35,085 nt of DNA from Desulfosporosinus sp. (lineage in GTDB: Bacteria; Bacillota; Desulfitobacteriia; Desulfitobacteriales; Desulfitobacteriaceae). The notes below the pieces were generated by a model. It was not told the origin of the DNA and ran no database searches. It saw nothing but the letters and a program-made list of their open reading frames with translations. Numbering within the stretch: the stretch's first letter is position 1; the number at the start of each line of letters is the position of its first letter. The stretch is taken from positions 1 to 35,085 of the forward strand of contig JAIMKP010000033.1 of assembly GCA_020692355.1 (NCBI GenBank), read 5' to 3'. A program made the translations under genes and the position numbers. Positions 16,378-24,960 of this stretch are shown piece after piece.

Positions 16378-17292
16378 TCAATATCTCCTTTCAGCCGCAA
16401 TGACTTCTTGTAAAAACATCTGGTAATGTTCATAGCGCAGCGGGTGAATATCCCCTTTTTTGACTCCCTCCTTGACCGCACAGTCCGGCTCCTTGTCATG
16501 CAGGCAGCTTTTGAAGCGGCATGACCCCAGGAAAGGCGTCATTTCCGGGAAGAAAGAAGAGAGTTCTTCGCGTTTCATTTTCGGCAAGTCCAAAGCAGAG
16601 AACCCCGGCGTATCAGCAACCACCCCCCCGGCACACTGGAACAATTCCGTGTGTCGAGTCGTGTGCCTCCCCCGTTTTTTCCGGCTCACATCCCCGGTTT
16701 TCAATTTTGCCCCGGGGGCCAGGGCGTTGACCAAGCTGGATTTCCCCGCCCCTGACGGCCCGGCCAAAACCGTAATTTTCCCTGCTAAGGCCGGGCGCAC
16801 CCATTCGAGGCCTTCTCCTGTCTTGCTGGAAACCATAGCCAGCAGATACCCGAGCTTTCCGTAAGCCTGCCAAAGGGTTTCCTCCCCGGAGTCCCCCAGC
16901 CAGCAATCCTTTTTGGTCAACACGAGAAACGGCTGTATACCTGCACCTAAGATTTGAATAATGAGCCGATCCAAGAGATTTAAATCCGGCTGGGGCGCAG
17001 TGAGCGCAAAAACGAGCAAAGCCTGATCCACATTGGCGATACTCGGACGAATCAGAACGCTTCTACGAGGCAAAACTCTTTCGATCGTTGCTTTTTTATT
17101 CATGTCCTTCGTTGTCGCGGCCTTTTCGGTCGTTTCCTGCTCTCCGTTTGGCTCAATCTCCACCCGATCCCCAGGCAGGAATTCCTGGTCACGGATACGA
17201 AAGCGACCGCGCAGGGAGCATTCCCATACCCGGTCTTCCGCCAGCACATAGTAAAATCCGCCATATCCTTTGAGCAAAATACCCTCGCTCAT
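16378..17292 (-). CDS. rsgA: Small-subunit biogenesis GTPase RsgA (CpgA)
   Basis: Circularly permuted GTPase acting late in 30S subunit maturation. Order: N-terminal OB fold (about 1-85), the permuted G domain with TKKD (G4) before the P-loop GPSGAGKSSLVNAL (G1), TRHTELF (G2) and DTPGF (G3), then the zinc-binding region CRFKSCLHDKEPDC. The OB fold has an unusual hydrophilic insert of about 20 residues (EQETTEKAATTKDMNKKA). ATG at 17292 has AAGGAG 5 nt upstream; the GTG two codons earlier overlaps that site and is rejected. It follows prkC, whose kinase phosphorylates RsgA in Bacillus. Confidence 0.95.
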   Translation of the reverse strand: MSEGILLKGYGGFYYVLAEDRVWECSLRGRFRIRDQEFLPGDRVEIEPNGEQETTEKAATTKDMNKKATIERVLPRRSVLIRPSIANVDQALLVFALTAPQPDLNLLDRLIIQILGAGIQPFLVLTKKDCWLGDSGEETLWQAYGKLGYLLAMVSSKTGEGLEWVRPALAGKITVLAGPSGAGKSSLVNALAPGAKLKTGDVSRKKRGRHTTRHTELFQCAGGVVADTPGFSALDLPKMKREELSSFFPEMTPFLGSCRFKSCLHDKEPDCAVKEGVKKGDIHPLRYEHYQMFLQEVIAAERRY

Positions 17293-17301
17293 ACGCACTC
17301 C

Positions 17302-19218
17302 TTAAGTATATCGATTCTCATACTGCAGCGCGCCATCAACCAGAATCTGCAGTGTCGCCGGGGGATAATACCGAATGTCTGGCGGCATCCCGATCGCTGT
17401 TCCAGCCCGGTAGGGGCTATGCCAAACCTCCGTCTTCCCGCGGGTATCATTAATACGCACAGAAACATCATGTTCTTTGCCATCATTGGGAACGACACGC
17501 TGCAAACTCCCCACGATCACTTGCTTATCCATCTGTTTGGCCAGCGGCCCCGGCCCGTCAGAAATAATGACCGTCACTTTCGAGCCCTGCTGAATCGGCT
17601 GATTGGGCTTAGGATTAGTATCTATCACCATGTCAGGCGGATAAAGCCCAGAGTTCTGCCTCTCCACCAGCATGATGAGTTTATTCTGGGTCTCCAAAAT
17701 ATTATGGGCTTCCCCGATAGGTTTCCCAATCACATCGGGCATGTTAATAATCTGGAATTGCGGTCCAGTACTGATGGTCAAGTGACTGGCACCACTTTTG
17801 GGCCATTGCGCCCCAGGGGCCGGGGTTTGATCCATAACATAGCCATTGGGAACCGTCGCACTCGGAGCGTTATCCACTGTCACTTTGCCTGTAAACCCCT
17901 GGTTCGTGATCACATTCCGGGCAGCTTCTTCCGTGAGCGGCGGATTGGCACCTTTTAGATCCGGGAAATTCGCCACATCCGGCCCTTTGCTGACCACGAC
18001 CGTCACTTCCCGCCCAATCTTAACTGGCGAATTGGGTTTCGGCGTTTGGCTGATGATCTTATCCTTTGGCACCGTATCGCTAAAATCCGAACTGTTGCCG
18101 GCACCCCAATTCAATTTTGCCTTCTGCAGGGACACCGTGGCATCCATCACCGTCATCCCGCTTAAATCCGGAACCGTCGTCATCCCCACGGTTAAAAAGC
18201 TCTTGAGCCATAATCCCCCTCCTCCCAAGAGAAGCAGGGCAGCCAAGGCAATACCTAGCCAAAGCCAGCGCTTTTTATTGGCCCCGGCCTTCACTTTTTC
18301 GCTCCCTTCTCCTTTCACTTCTGCAGCGGATGCTGTGGCCGCGCGCAGCGCCTTGTGCACCTGGGTCGCTTCCATGTCAAGAGGGACTTCTGCGCTCACC
18401 GGCTGTCCTGAACGCACTTTCGCCAAGTCTTCCAGGAACTCCTTCGCTGAGGCATATCGGTGCTCGGCAGACTTAGCTATCGCCTTGATGACGACATTTT
18501 CCAAATCTCGGCTTACCCGCGGATTGAGCTTACTCGGAAGCGGCGCTTCTTCCTGCAAATGCTTCAAAGCGATGGCAATCGGAGTCTCCCCGTCATATGG
18601 GACTTGGCCTGTGAGAAGTTCATAGAGAATGATGCCCAAAGAATATAAATCAGAACGCTCATCACTCTGCAGTCCTTTCGCCTGCTCGGGGGAAAGGTAA
18701 TGAACGGAACCCACAATATCCCCGGTATGGGTCACGGTTGCCGAGGAAACCGCGCGGGCAATCCCGAAATCCGTGACTTTGGCCCGACCATCCGCCGTGA
18801 CCAAGACATTATGCGGTTTAATATCCCGATGAATGATGTGATGCTCATGGGCATGGCGAATCGCTTCCCCAATTTGAGCCGCGAGGTTAAGCGCCTGCTC
18901 CGGAGACAATGGCGCATACTCCCGAATGATCTCTTTCAGGTTTCGCCCCTCCACATATTCCATCACAATGTATTCAATTTCCCCATCCTTACCAACATCA
19001 TAGATCGAGACAATGTTCGGGTGGGACAAGCTAGCCGCAGCCTGCGCTTCGCGGCGAAAACGCCGAACAAACTCTTCATCCGACAGAAACTGCTCCCGTA
19101 AAACCTTAACCGTGACGATCCGGTTTAAGAGAACATCCTTAGCTTTATAAACGATCGCCATGCCTCCGGCTCCAATGCGATCGAGCACTTCATAGCGCCC
19201 GCCAAAAACTTTGTTCAC
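17302..19218 (-). CDS. prkC: Serine/threonine protein kinase with PASTA domains
   Basis: Membrane Ser/Thr kinase of the PrkC/PknB family, which senses muropeptides or lipid II outside and phosphorylates growth and translation factors inside. Kinase domain (about 10-270): glycine loop GAGGMAIVY, catalytic Lys in TVKVL, HRDIKPHN, DFGIA and GSVHYLSPEQ, all intact. A linker and one membrane helix (about 322-345) follow, then three PASTA repeats, each ending in a VVVSKGP-, TISTGP- or IISDGP-like strand. A C-terminal tail of about 75 residues follows the last PASTA and is not a PASTA. GTG at 19218 has AGGTGAG with 4-5 nt spacing; GTG at 19227 touches the preceding stop codon and has no site. Its phosphatase, FHA partners and cell-wall enzymes lie just upstream. 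Confidence 0.95.
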   Translation of the reverse strand: MNKVFGGRYEVLDRIGAGGMAIVYKAKDVLLNRIVTVKVLREQFLSDEEFVRRFRREAQAAASLSHPNIVSIYDVGKDGEIEYIVMEYVEGRNLKEIIREYAPLSPEQALNLAAQIGEAIRHAHEHHIIHRDIKPHNVLVTADGRAKVTDFGIARAVSSATVTHTGDIVGSVHYLSPEQAKGLQSDERSDLYSLGIILYELLTGQVPYDGETPIAIALKHLQEEAPLPSKLNPRVSRDLENVVIKAIAKSAEHRYASAKEFLEDLAKVRSGQPVSAEVPLDMEATQVHKALRAATASAAEVKGEGSEKVKAGANKKRWLWLGIALAALLLLGGGGLWLKSFLTVGMTTVPDLSGMTVMDATVSLQKAKLNWGAGNSSDFSDTVPKDKIISQTPKPNSPVKIGREVTVVVSKGPDVANFPDLKGANPPLTEEAARNVITNQGFTGKVTVDNAPSATVPNGYVMDQTPAPGAQWPKSGASHLTISTGPQFQIINMPDVIGKPIGEAHNILETQNKLIMLVERQNSGLYPPDMVIDTNPKPNQPIQQGSKVTVIISDGPGPLAKQMDKQVIVGSLQRVVPNDGKEHDVSVRINDTRGKTEVWHSPYRAGTAIGMPPDIRYYPPATLQILVDGALQYENRYT

Positions 19219-19227
19219 AGGTCTCAC

Positions 19228-20631
19228 CTACTTTCTCGATAGTGCAGATTGGATCATTTGGCGGGCAATTGGAGCCGCTGCCCCGCCGCCGGTTCCCCCG
19301 TTCTCAACGAGCACAGCCACAGCGATCCGGGGAGCCTCCGCCGGGGCAAACGCGATATACCAAGCATGTGTAGGCACATCCCCCCCCGGTTCAGCCGAAC
19401 CGGTTTTGGCCGCCACCTGGGCATCCGGTAAAGCCCCAGGGGACGCCGTTCCCTCATTAACCGCCGTGATCATGCCACTCGTAATCTTCGCCGCTTCATC
19501 CTTCGACATCGCGGTGAGCCAAGGCTCAACCGGACTGGTGTAGACCGGCTTGCCATCTTCACCTAAGACCCGTTCCACGACATGCGGCTGCATGATCACG
19601 CCCTGATTGGCAATTCCCGCCGCAATCAAGGCCATGTGGAAGGGGGAAACCATGACTTCCCCTTGCCCAAAGGCACTGGCAGGCAAAAGAGTCGCATCGA
19701 GTTTCGCCGGAAGAGCTTCTGTTTTGGTAAGCGAACTTTGGGGAACGCTCAGCTCCAACGGAATGCTCTGCCCAAAACCGAAGGCCTTGGCCGCTGCCAA
19801 AAATTTATCCGTTCCGGCCTTTTCCGCATAGGTTGCAAAATAGGTGTTGCAGGAGTCCGCAAGGGCCAAATTATAATTCACCCAGCCGTGAGCTTTATCG
19901 TTTTGCTCATGAATAGCCTGTCCACGGACGATGGTTGAACCCTCGCAATCATAGAGTTCTGTGGTATTGATTCCGGCCCTAAACAAGGCCAGGGAGGTCA
20001 CCACTTTCATGGTGGAACCCGGAGGGAAGAGAGAAAAAGCGTGGTTGCGGAAGGGACTTCCCGCCTGGGTACTGATCGTTTTCCAGTTTTGATCCAGTCC
20101 ATCTGGATTGAAACCCGGCTCGCTCACCAAGGCGAGAACATCCCCATTGCGCGGATCGATCGCCACTGCTGCTCCCTGCTTCCCTTTTAAGGCAGCAGAG
20201 GCGGCCAGCTGGATGCGAGCATCAATGGTCAACACCGCATCATTTCCCTGGCGTGGAAGGTTAAAAACCTGCTGCAGCTGCTGGGTGAAGGTCGCATCTT
20301 TCACCCCTAGGAGCCAATCTCCTAAAGCCCCTTCCAGCCCAGCTGAGCCATGCTGCAGTGTCGCATATCCGACCATGGGTTCAAATGCTTCCCCTTTCGG
20401 ATAAACCCTCGTTTTTTTCCCGCCTGTCACTTGAGTTTGCGCTAAGATTTCGCCATTTCTGTCGAAAATCCCTCCCCTTTTTACCCTGTCTTCCAAAAGG
20501 ATCAGACGACGGTTGGCAGGATGGTTTTGCAGTGCCTCCGCACGCCAAACCTGCCAATAAACAAGCCCCAGACCCAGGATTAGAAAACTAAACGCCAGGC
20601 CTAACGCCACCCGCCTCAGGCCTTGCATCAT
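19228..20631 (-). CDS. Penicillin-binding protein, transpeptidase only (PbpA-like)
   Basis: Peptidoglycan transpeptidase of 467 residues, short for a class B PBP. One N-terminal membrane helix (about 8-28), a small region with GGIFDRNGEILAQT, then the transpeptidase domain with all catalytic motifs: SxxK in FPPGSTMKVV, SxN in LADSCNTYFA and KTG in VAAKTGSAEPGG. The large dimerisation domain of FtsI-type PBPs is reduced. It overlaps the FtsW/RodA gene by 4 nt (ATGA), the pairing expected of a synthase-transpeptidase couple, and it is followed directly by prkC, as in the actinobacterial pbpA-pknB locus. Confidence 0.93.
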   Translation of the reverse strand: MMQGLRRVALGLAFSFLILGLGLVYWQVWRAEALQNHPANRRLILLEDRVKRGGIFDRNGEILAQTQVTGGKKTRVYPKGEAFEPMVGYATLQHGSAGLEGALGDWLLGVKDATFTQQLQQVFNLPRQGNDAVLTIDARIQLAASAALKGKQGAAVAIDPRNGDVLALVSEPGFNPDGLDQNWKTISTQAGSPFRNHAFSLFPPGSTMKVVTSLALFRAGINTTELYDCEGSTIVRGQAIHEQNDKAHGWVNYNLALADSCNTYFATYAEKAGTDKFLAAAKAFGFGQSIPLELSVPQSSLTKTEALPAKLDATLLPASAFGQGEVMVSPFHMALIAAGIANQGVIMQPHVVERVLGEDGKPVYTSPVEPWLTAMSKDEAAKITSGMITAVNEGTASPGALPDAQVAAKTGSAEPGGDVPTHAWYIAFAPAEAPRIAVAVLVENGGTGGGAAAPIARQMIQSALSRK

Positions 20632-21911
20632 GTGGCATACTCCCTTTCCCTGGACGTAAGCTGTGTACTCACGGTCGAATTATGGGAAACATTCGCTAAA
20701 AACCCCAAAAGCATAAAATGCACCAGCATCGAACTCCCGCCATAACTCACCCAAGGAAGTGGCAGGCCTGTCAGCGGGAGAAGTTTGGTTACCCCGGTGA
20801 GAATAACCAAGGCTTCCGTCCCGATCAAAATACCGATCCCGGCGGTCAAGATCTGTCCGAAGCGATCAACGGTCTTCATGCTGACTGCAAAAGCCCGAAA
20901 CACAACGATCAAGAATAAACAGAGAACCGCCATCGCCCCCGCGAAACCGAGTTCTTCCGCGATCACGGCAAAGATAAAGTCCGTGCTGGCTTCGGGTACC
21001 TGGAATGCCCCAATCCCGTTGCCCAGGCCGGTCCCCAGGATCCCACCTCCGCTAATCGCAAAGAGGGACTGGGCTATCTGGTAACCCCCATGGGCAATAT
21101 CTTTCCAAGGGTTAAGCCAAGCCGCCACCCGTACCTGTACATGACCGAAGAGTAAATAACCAACCCAGCCTGTCGCGAGAAACACAGGAACCGCCACTCC
21201 AAGGTACAATAGCCGGTTCGTAACGGCATAAAGCAAGAGGACAAATAAGGAATAAAAGACCAAGGCTGTGCCCAGGCTCTTCTGCGCCGCTAAGAGCCCC
21301 AGTGAAACGGCGGCCATGAGCAGAAACGGCCCCAAGGTACGAAAATCCGGGAGCGACAGTCTGCCCCACTGCACGGTCCCCACCCGCAACAATTCCTCAT
21401 GTTCGCTGAGATAGGAAGCCAGAAACAGAAGGAGAGCAACTTTGACCAATTCTTCCGGTTCCACTGTAAACGGACCCACCCGAATCCAACTCGTGGCCCC
21501 GTGCGAAGCAAAACCAAAGATCAGGGTCACAACCAGCAGGATAAGGGCAGCCAAACCCCAAAGGTATTGAAACCTTCCTAGGCGGCGGTAATCACGAATC
21601 CCCCAGAGCAAGAGGTAGAAAACAGCAAGCCCCAGGCTCGCCCACCAAAACTGACGCCAGGCTAGATCCGACCGAATGCGCACCAGAAATACCAGTCCTA
21701 CAGTCACAATAGCCTGAACCGTTGGCAGGAGGAAGGGATCCCCCTGATAATGCAGGAGGTGTTCCAGCACAACCCCGACAACCATGATAAGTGTCAAGAG
21801 AACAGCTGGTGCAACCAACGTCTCATTAAATTTCCCAACACCTTTCAAAATGCCAAGGCCGAGCCACAATATAGCCACAATAAGCAGACGCAAGATTATT
21901 TTCGTTCCCAT
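20628..21911 (-). CDS. FtsW/RodA/SpoVE-family peptidoglycan glycosyltransferase
   Basis: SEDS-family membrane enzyme that polymerises lipid II. It has about ten hydrophobic segments and family motifs LLFLASYLSEHEE, AQSLFAISGGGILGTGLGNG, FAVIAEELGFAGA and the closing GLPLPWVSYGGSSM. The frame opens at 21935, but ATG at 21911 has GTGAGGG just upstream and gives a normal length of 427; the longer start has no ribosome site. Either start lies at or inside the end of the phosphatase gene (stop at 21917). The adjacent transpeptidase is its likely partner; from locus order it resembles RodA of the actinobacterial cluster. Whether it serves division, elongation or sporulation cannot be told from sequence. 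Confidence 0.93.
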   Translation of the reverse strand: MGTKIILRLLIVAILWLGLGILKGVGKFNETLVAPAVLLTLIMVVGVVLEHLLHYQGDPFLLPTVQAIVTVGLVFLVRIRSDLAWRQFWWASLGLAVFYLLLWGIRDYRRLGRFQYLWGLAALILLVVTLIFGFASHGATSWIRVGPFTVEPEELVKVALLLFLASYLSEHEELLRVGTVQWGRLSLPDFRTLGPFLLMAAVSLGLLAAQKSLGTALVFYSLFVLLLYAVTNRLLYLGVAVPVFLATGWVGYLLFGHVQVRVAAWLNPWKDIAHGGYQIAQSLFAISGGGILGTGLGNGIGAFQVPEASTDFIFAVIAEELGFAGAMAVLCLFLIVVFRAFAVSMKTVDRFGQILTAGIGILIGTEALVILTGVTKLLPLTGLPLPWVSYGGSSMLVHFMLLGFLANVSHNSTVSTQLTSREREYAT

Positions 21912-21916
21912 AGCCC

Positions 21917-22636
21917 TCACTCTAAAATACAGCATAAAAGGGTAAAGTTATCTGGGGCTCCCCGCTCGATCACGAGCTGCTTCAGGTTTTTCAAGTGTGC
22001 TTCCCAGCTTCCCCCGCTCATCAATTCTGCGGTGAGTTCCCCTATGCTCACCATATTGGAAAACCCGTCTGTACATAGGAGAAAAACATCGTCTCTTTCC
22101 GTCTCTAGCCTGTGAACATCCACTTCCACTTCTTCCGCCGCTCCGACAGCCCGTGTCAGCATATGTCGCTTCGGATGCTTCTCTGCCTCTTCCTCAGAAA
22201 TCTCGCCAAGTCGCAAAAGTTCCCCGACCAAAGAATGATCATTCGTGAGCGTCTCCAGGCTGCCTTGGCGCCAAAGGTAGGCGCGACTGTCCCCCACATG
22301 CCCGATCAGGGCCTCTCGTGGGCGAATGATGAGTGCCGTCAAAGTGGTACCCATGCCTTGCATCTCTGGATGAGCGTTCGAAGATTCATAGACGGAACGA
22401 TTCGCTCGCTCCAACACCTGAAGAAGCCACGCTTCCAAGTCTTCCGAACTGACCGTATCCAAAGCTGCCGCCGCTTGGGAAATCTCATTCAAGGCTGTGC
22501 GTGAGGCCACTTCTCCGGCTAAATGTCCTCCCATTCCATCTGCGACCGCCAAAAGGCCCTGTTCTTTTAACACGAGATAGGCATCCTCATTGTTTCTGCG
22601 AACCAAACCCGTCTCACTATAACTTAGAATTTTCAT
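21917..22636 (-). CDS. prpC: PP2C-type serine/threonine phosphatase (PrpC/Stp)
   Basis: Metal-dependent phosphatase that reverses PrkC phosphorylation. Motifs in order: RRNNEDAY, VADGMGGHLAGEVAS, IGHVGDSRAYLW, NDHSLVGELL, LCTDGFSNMV and APDNFTLLCC, giving the full set of metal-binding aspartates. The ATG at 22636 (239 residues, MKILSYSETG) has a GAGGTGG site and overlaps the end of the preceding FHA gene by 20 nt; the longer frame to 22672 uses a TTG without a site. It sits upstream of the kinase gene in the same operon. Confidence 0.95.
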   Translation of the reverse strand: MKILSYSETGLVRRNNEDAYLVLKEQGLLAVADGMGGHLAGEVASRTALNEISQAAAALDTVSSEDLEAWLLQVLERANRSVYESSNAHPEMQGMGTTLTALIIRPREALIGHVGDSRAYLWRQGSLETLTNDHSLVGELLRLGEISEEEAEKHPKRHMLTRAVGAAEEVEVDVHRLETERDDVFLLCTDGFSNMVSIGELTAELMSGGSWEAHLKNLKQLVIERGAPDNFTLLCCILE

Positions 22637-23066
22637 TTTGCCACCTCGTATATTGGAAAGTAATACTTCCAATTTTCACATAGTCCCCAATAACGAGTTG
22701 CACAGGGGAATCGATCCGTTCACCATTTACCCACGTTCCATTAGTGCTCCCCATGTCCTCGACTAAGGTAACTCCTTTATGCCTGCGAAAGAGCGCATGC
22801 TCAATCGAAACAAAATGGTCCGGCACAATCACATCATTATTCTTGCCCCTACCCATCTTTAAACCTTTATCGTCAATGCGAAAACGCCGCCCCTTCGGCA
22901 GAGTATCTGTCCCGCTCAGGACTTCAAGCTGCCCCGATTCCAGATCGCGGCGATGAAAAACTCCCTTCGCCTGTAGATCCCCCAAGAGGGCCGTCAACAC
23001 ACGCAGGAGAAAAAGATAAATTAAGGCTACGAACATTAGCCTTCCTAAAACCAGGAGAATTTGCAT
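22617..23066 (-). CDS. FHA-domain membrane protein (FhaB-like)
   Basis: A 149-residue protein with an N-terminal membrane helix (about 4-26), a basic linker, and a C-terminal FHA phosphothreonine-binding domain (about 70-140) with the GRGKNNDVIV, VSIEHALF and DMGSTNGTWVNG signatures. In Mycobacterium the similar FhaB (FipA) links kinase signalling to division and wall synthesis; the same role here is inferred from locus order. GGAGG lies 6 nt before the ATG. It begins 2 nt after the FhaA-like stop. Confidence 0.9.
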   Translation of the reverse strand: MQILLVLGRLMFVALIYLFLLRVLTALLGDLQAKGVFHRRDLESGQLEVLSGTDTLPKGRRFRIDDKGLKMGRGKNNDVIVPDHFVSIEHALFRRHKGVTLVEDMGSTNGTWVNGERIDSPVQLVIGDYVKIGSITFQYTRWQNENSKL

Positions 23067-23068
23067 AC

Positions 23069-23866
23069 TTAACCTCCGGCTTGGCGGATCATGGCCATCG
23101 TCTGCCCCAGCTGGATTTTATCGCCGGGGGCGACAAATTGGCGGGTAATCCGCTGACCATTGACCCAAGTGCCATTCGTGCTCCCTAAGTCATCCAGCAA
23201 CCAGCCCTGCTCCTGCCGGCTGATCTTCACATGCCGTCGGGAAATCTCGGGGTCATGCAGGACGATTTCACATTGGGAATGCCGTCCAATATGGAAGGTA
23301 TCGCTCAACAGAGGAAAAGACTGGTGCACATCCGGCCCTTCAAGTATTTCGAGATAATAAGCCAGATTCCTGCTAATCTCCGGCTCCATAAAATTTGTTT
23401 TTACATCCCCGGTGAAAATACCCGTCTGCTCCCGCCAATCGAGTTCCTCAGAAACCTCGTTTTCCTCTTCCCCCCAATCAACCAGGATAGAATCATCAAA
23501 ATCAACTTCGATAAACATCTCCCTCGGGTTGACCGTATCATCAGCATGGAGTTCGATGGCCGGCTTGCTCAGAAACGTATACTGATAACGTTCTCCCTCA
23601 GCATAAAGAAACTTGGACAGCTCTTTCAAGAGCGCGTCCCCGAAGCTCGCCAGCGGCCCCCAGTCGGCCGAATGGAGAAAGACGCGGTAAACATTGGGAA
23701 CATAAACCATCGAAATACTAACTTGTTTATGCTTATGCATCGCTTTGGCCAGCTCTTTGGCGATTTCCACAGGCTGCAAGCGGCCAGGATTTTTTTTAAA
23801 TGCCCCCGTAAAAAGCTGTTCAGCCATCGCTTCAAACCGGGCCAGTAAACTCATTCCCATTTCCAT
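23069..23866 (-). CDS. DUF3662 and FHA-domain protein (FhaA-like)
   Basis: A 265-residue cytosolic protein with two parts: an N-terminal DUF3662 domain (about 5-125; begins LLARFEAMAEQLFTGAFKK) and a C-terminal FHA domain (about 185-262) with FHIGRHSQCEIVLHDPEISRR and DLGSTNGTWVNGQ. This is the architecture of mycobacterial FhaA, which binds phosphorylated MviN and regulates peptidoglycan precursor flux. The start is ambiguous: ATG 23866 abuts the rlmN stop and is 3 nt from GGGGAG, while ATG 23860 is 9 nt away. It heads the FHA-phosphatase-RodA-PBP-kinase block. Confidence 0.92.
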   Translation of the reverse strand: MEMGMSLLARFEAMAEQLFTGAFKKNPGRLQPVEIAKELAKAMHKHKQVSISMVYVPNVYRVFLHSADWGPLASFGDALLKELSKFLYAEGERYQYTFLSKPAIELHADDTVNPREMFIEVDFDDSILVDWGEEENEVSEELDWREQTGIFTGDVKTNFMEPEISRNLAYYLEILEGPDVHQSFPLLSDTFHIGRHSQCEIVLHDPEISRRHVKISRQEQGWLLDDLGSTNGTWVNGQRITRQFVAPGDKIQLGQTMAMIRQAGG

Positions 23867-24934
23867 TCACTCCCCATAGCGCCGCCTAAGCTGCCCACAA
23901 GCTGCATCAATGTCTGTCCCCCGTTCCTCTCTTAGCGTTACAGTGATACCTGCCCCCTCTAAAATTCGGGAAAATTCCAAGAGTTTCTCCCGCTGCGGCC
24001 GCTTCATCCCAGTTTCCGCGACCGGATTCACCGGAATCAGATTCACATGGGCCAGCAACCCCTTGAGGAGTTCGGCCATTCGTCTCGCCTCGTCTGCGGT
24101 AGCAGTGCCTTCTGCGAGCGCCACTTCAAACGTGATCCTGCGGCCTGTTATTGCAGAATAGTCTCGGCAGGCAGCGATTAACTCCACCAGTGGGTATTTC
24201 CGGTTCATCGGCACCAATTGATCCCGCACCGCATCTTGGGCAGAATGCAAGGACACCGCCAGCCCCACCTGGGGATTATCCCGTGCCAACTCCCGGATGC
24301 GAAAGACCTCCCCACTCGTGGAAATGGTCATGCGCCTCATGCCGATATTTTGACCTTTAGAACTATTTAGTAAGTTAATCCCTTTCAGCACCGACTCATA
24401 ATTGAGGAGCGGCTCACCCATCCCCATAAAAACCACATTGGTCACATGAAACTCTGGGTCTTCTTGGCGCACCAGCCACGTGATTTCGAGAACCTGGCCC
24501 ACGATTTCCCCTGGACTTAGATTGCGCCGAAATCCCCCTAAGCCAGTGGCACAGAATGCACAGCCTACCGCACAGCCCACTTGCGTGGATACGCACACCG
24601 TATGTCGATCGCGAGCCTGTACGCGCTCATAATCCATGAGCACACATTCAAGAGTTTCTCCATCCGGAAGCCGAAAAAGATATTTGCGGGTTCCATCTGC
24701 TGCCCGTTGTTCCTGCACCAGCTCCAAAAGTGGAAACACAAAATGCCGGGCGAGAACCTCCCGATCCTTAACCCCGATATTCGCCATTTCCTTCCAGGTA
24801 CGCACACTCTTATCCTGCACCCACTGGAAAATCTGGCTCCCACGAAAACGTTTAAGTCCCAACTTCAAGCACGCTTTTGCAAGTTCCGTTTCGGACAGGC
24901 CACGTAATTCTAAGCTTTCCATAGTATTATTCAC
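23867..24934 (-). CDS. rlmN: Dual-specificity 23S rRNA/tRNA adenine-C2 methyltransferase RlmN
   Basis: Radical-SAM enzyme that methylates C2 of A2503 in 23S rRNA and A37 in some tRNAs. The cluster motif CAVGCAFCATG (CxxxCxxC) is present near residue 120, followed by NVVFMGMGEPLLNY and the late SLHSAQDAVRDQLVP segment; catalytic cysteines near the C-terminus include DIDAACGQL. Length 355 is normal. GTG at 24934 has AGGA 5 nt upstream; ATG at 24922 is an alternative. It lies 26 nt after rsmB and its stop codon abuts the FhaA-like ATG. Confidence 0.95.
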   Translation of the reverse strand: MNNTMESLELRGLSETELAKACLKLGLKRFRGSQIFQWVQDKSVRTWKEMANIGVKDREVLARHFVFPLLELVQEQRAADGTRKYLFRLPDGETLECVLMDYERVQARDRHTVCVSTQVGCAVGCAFCATGLGGFRRNLSPGEIVGQVLEITWLVRQEDPEFHVTNVVFMGMGEPLLNYESVLKGINLLNSSKGQNIGMRRMTISTSGEVFRIRELARDNPQVGLAVSLHSAQDAVRDQLVPMNRKYPLVELIAACRDYSAITGRRITFEVALAEGTATADEARRMAELLKGLLAHVNLIPVNPVAETGMKRPQREKLLEFSRILEGAGITVTLREERGTDIDAACGQLRRRYGE

Positions 24935-24960
24935 CCAAATCCTGTCAGATAAACTTCACG

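Noticed and set aside
17846-18625. Open plus-strand frame of 259 codons opposite prkC
   Set aside because: Antisense shadow of a clear kinase gene; composition is Ser/Pro/Arg-rich, with no ribosome site or recognisable motif.
23231-23848. Open plus-strand frame of 205 codons opposite the FhaA-like gene
   Set aside because: Antisense to a well-supported gene and without any family motif.
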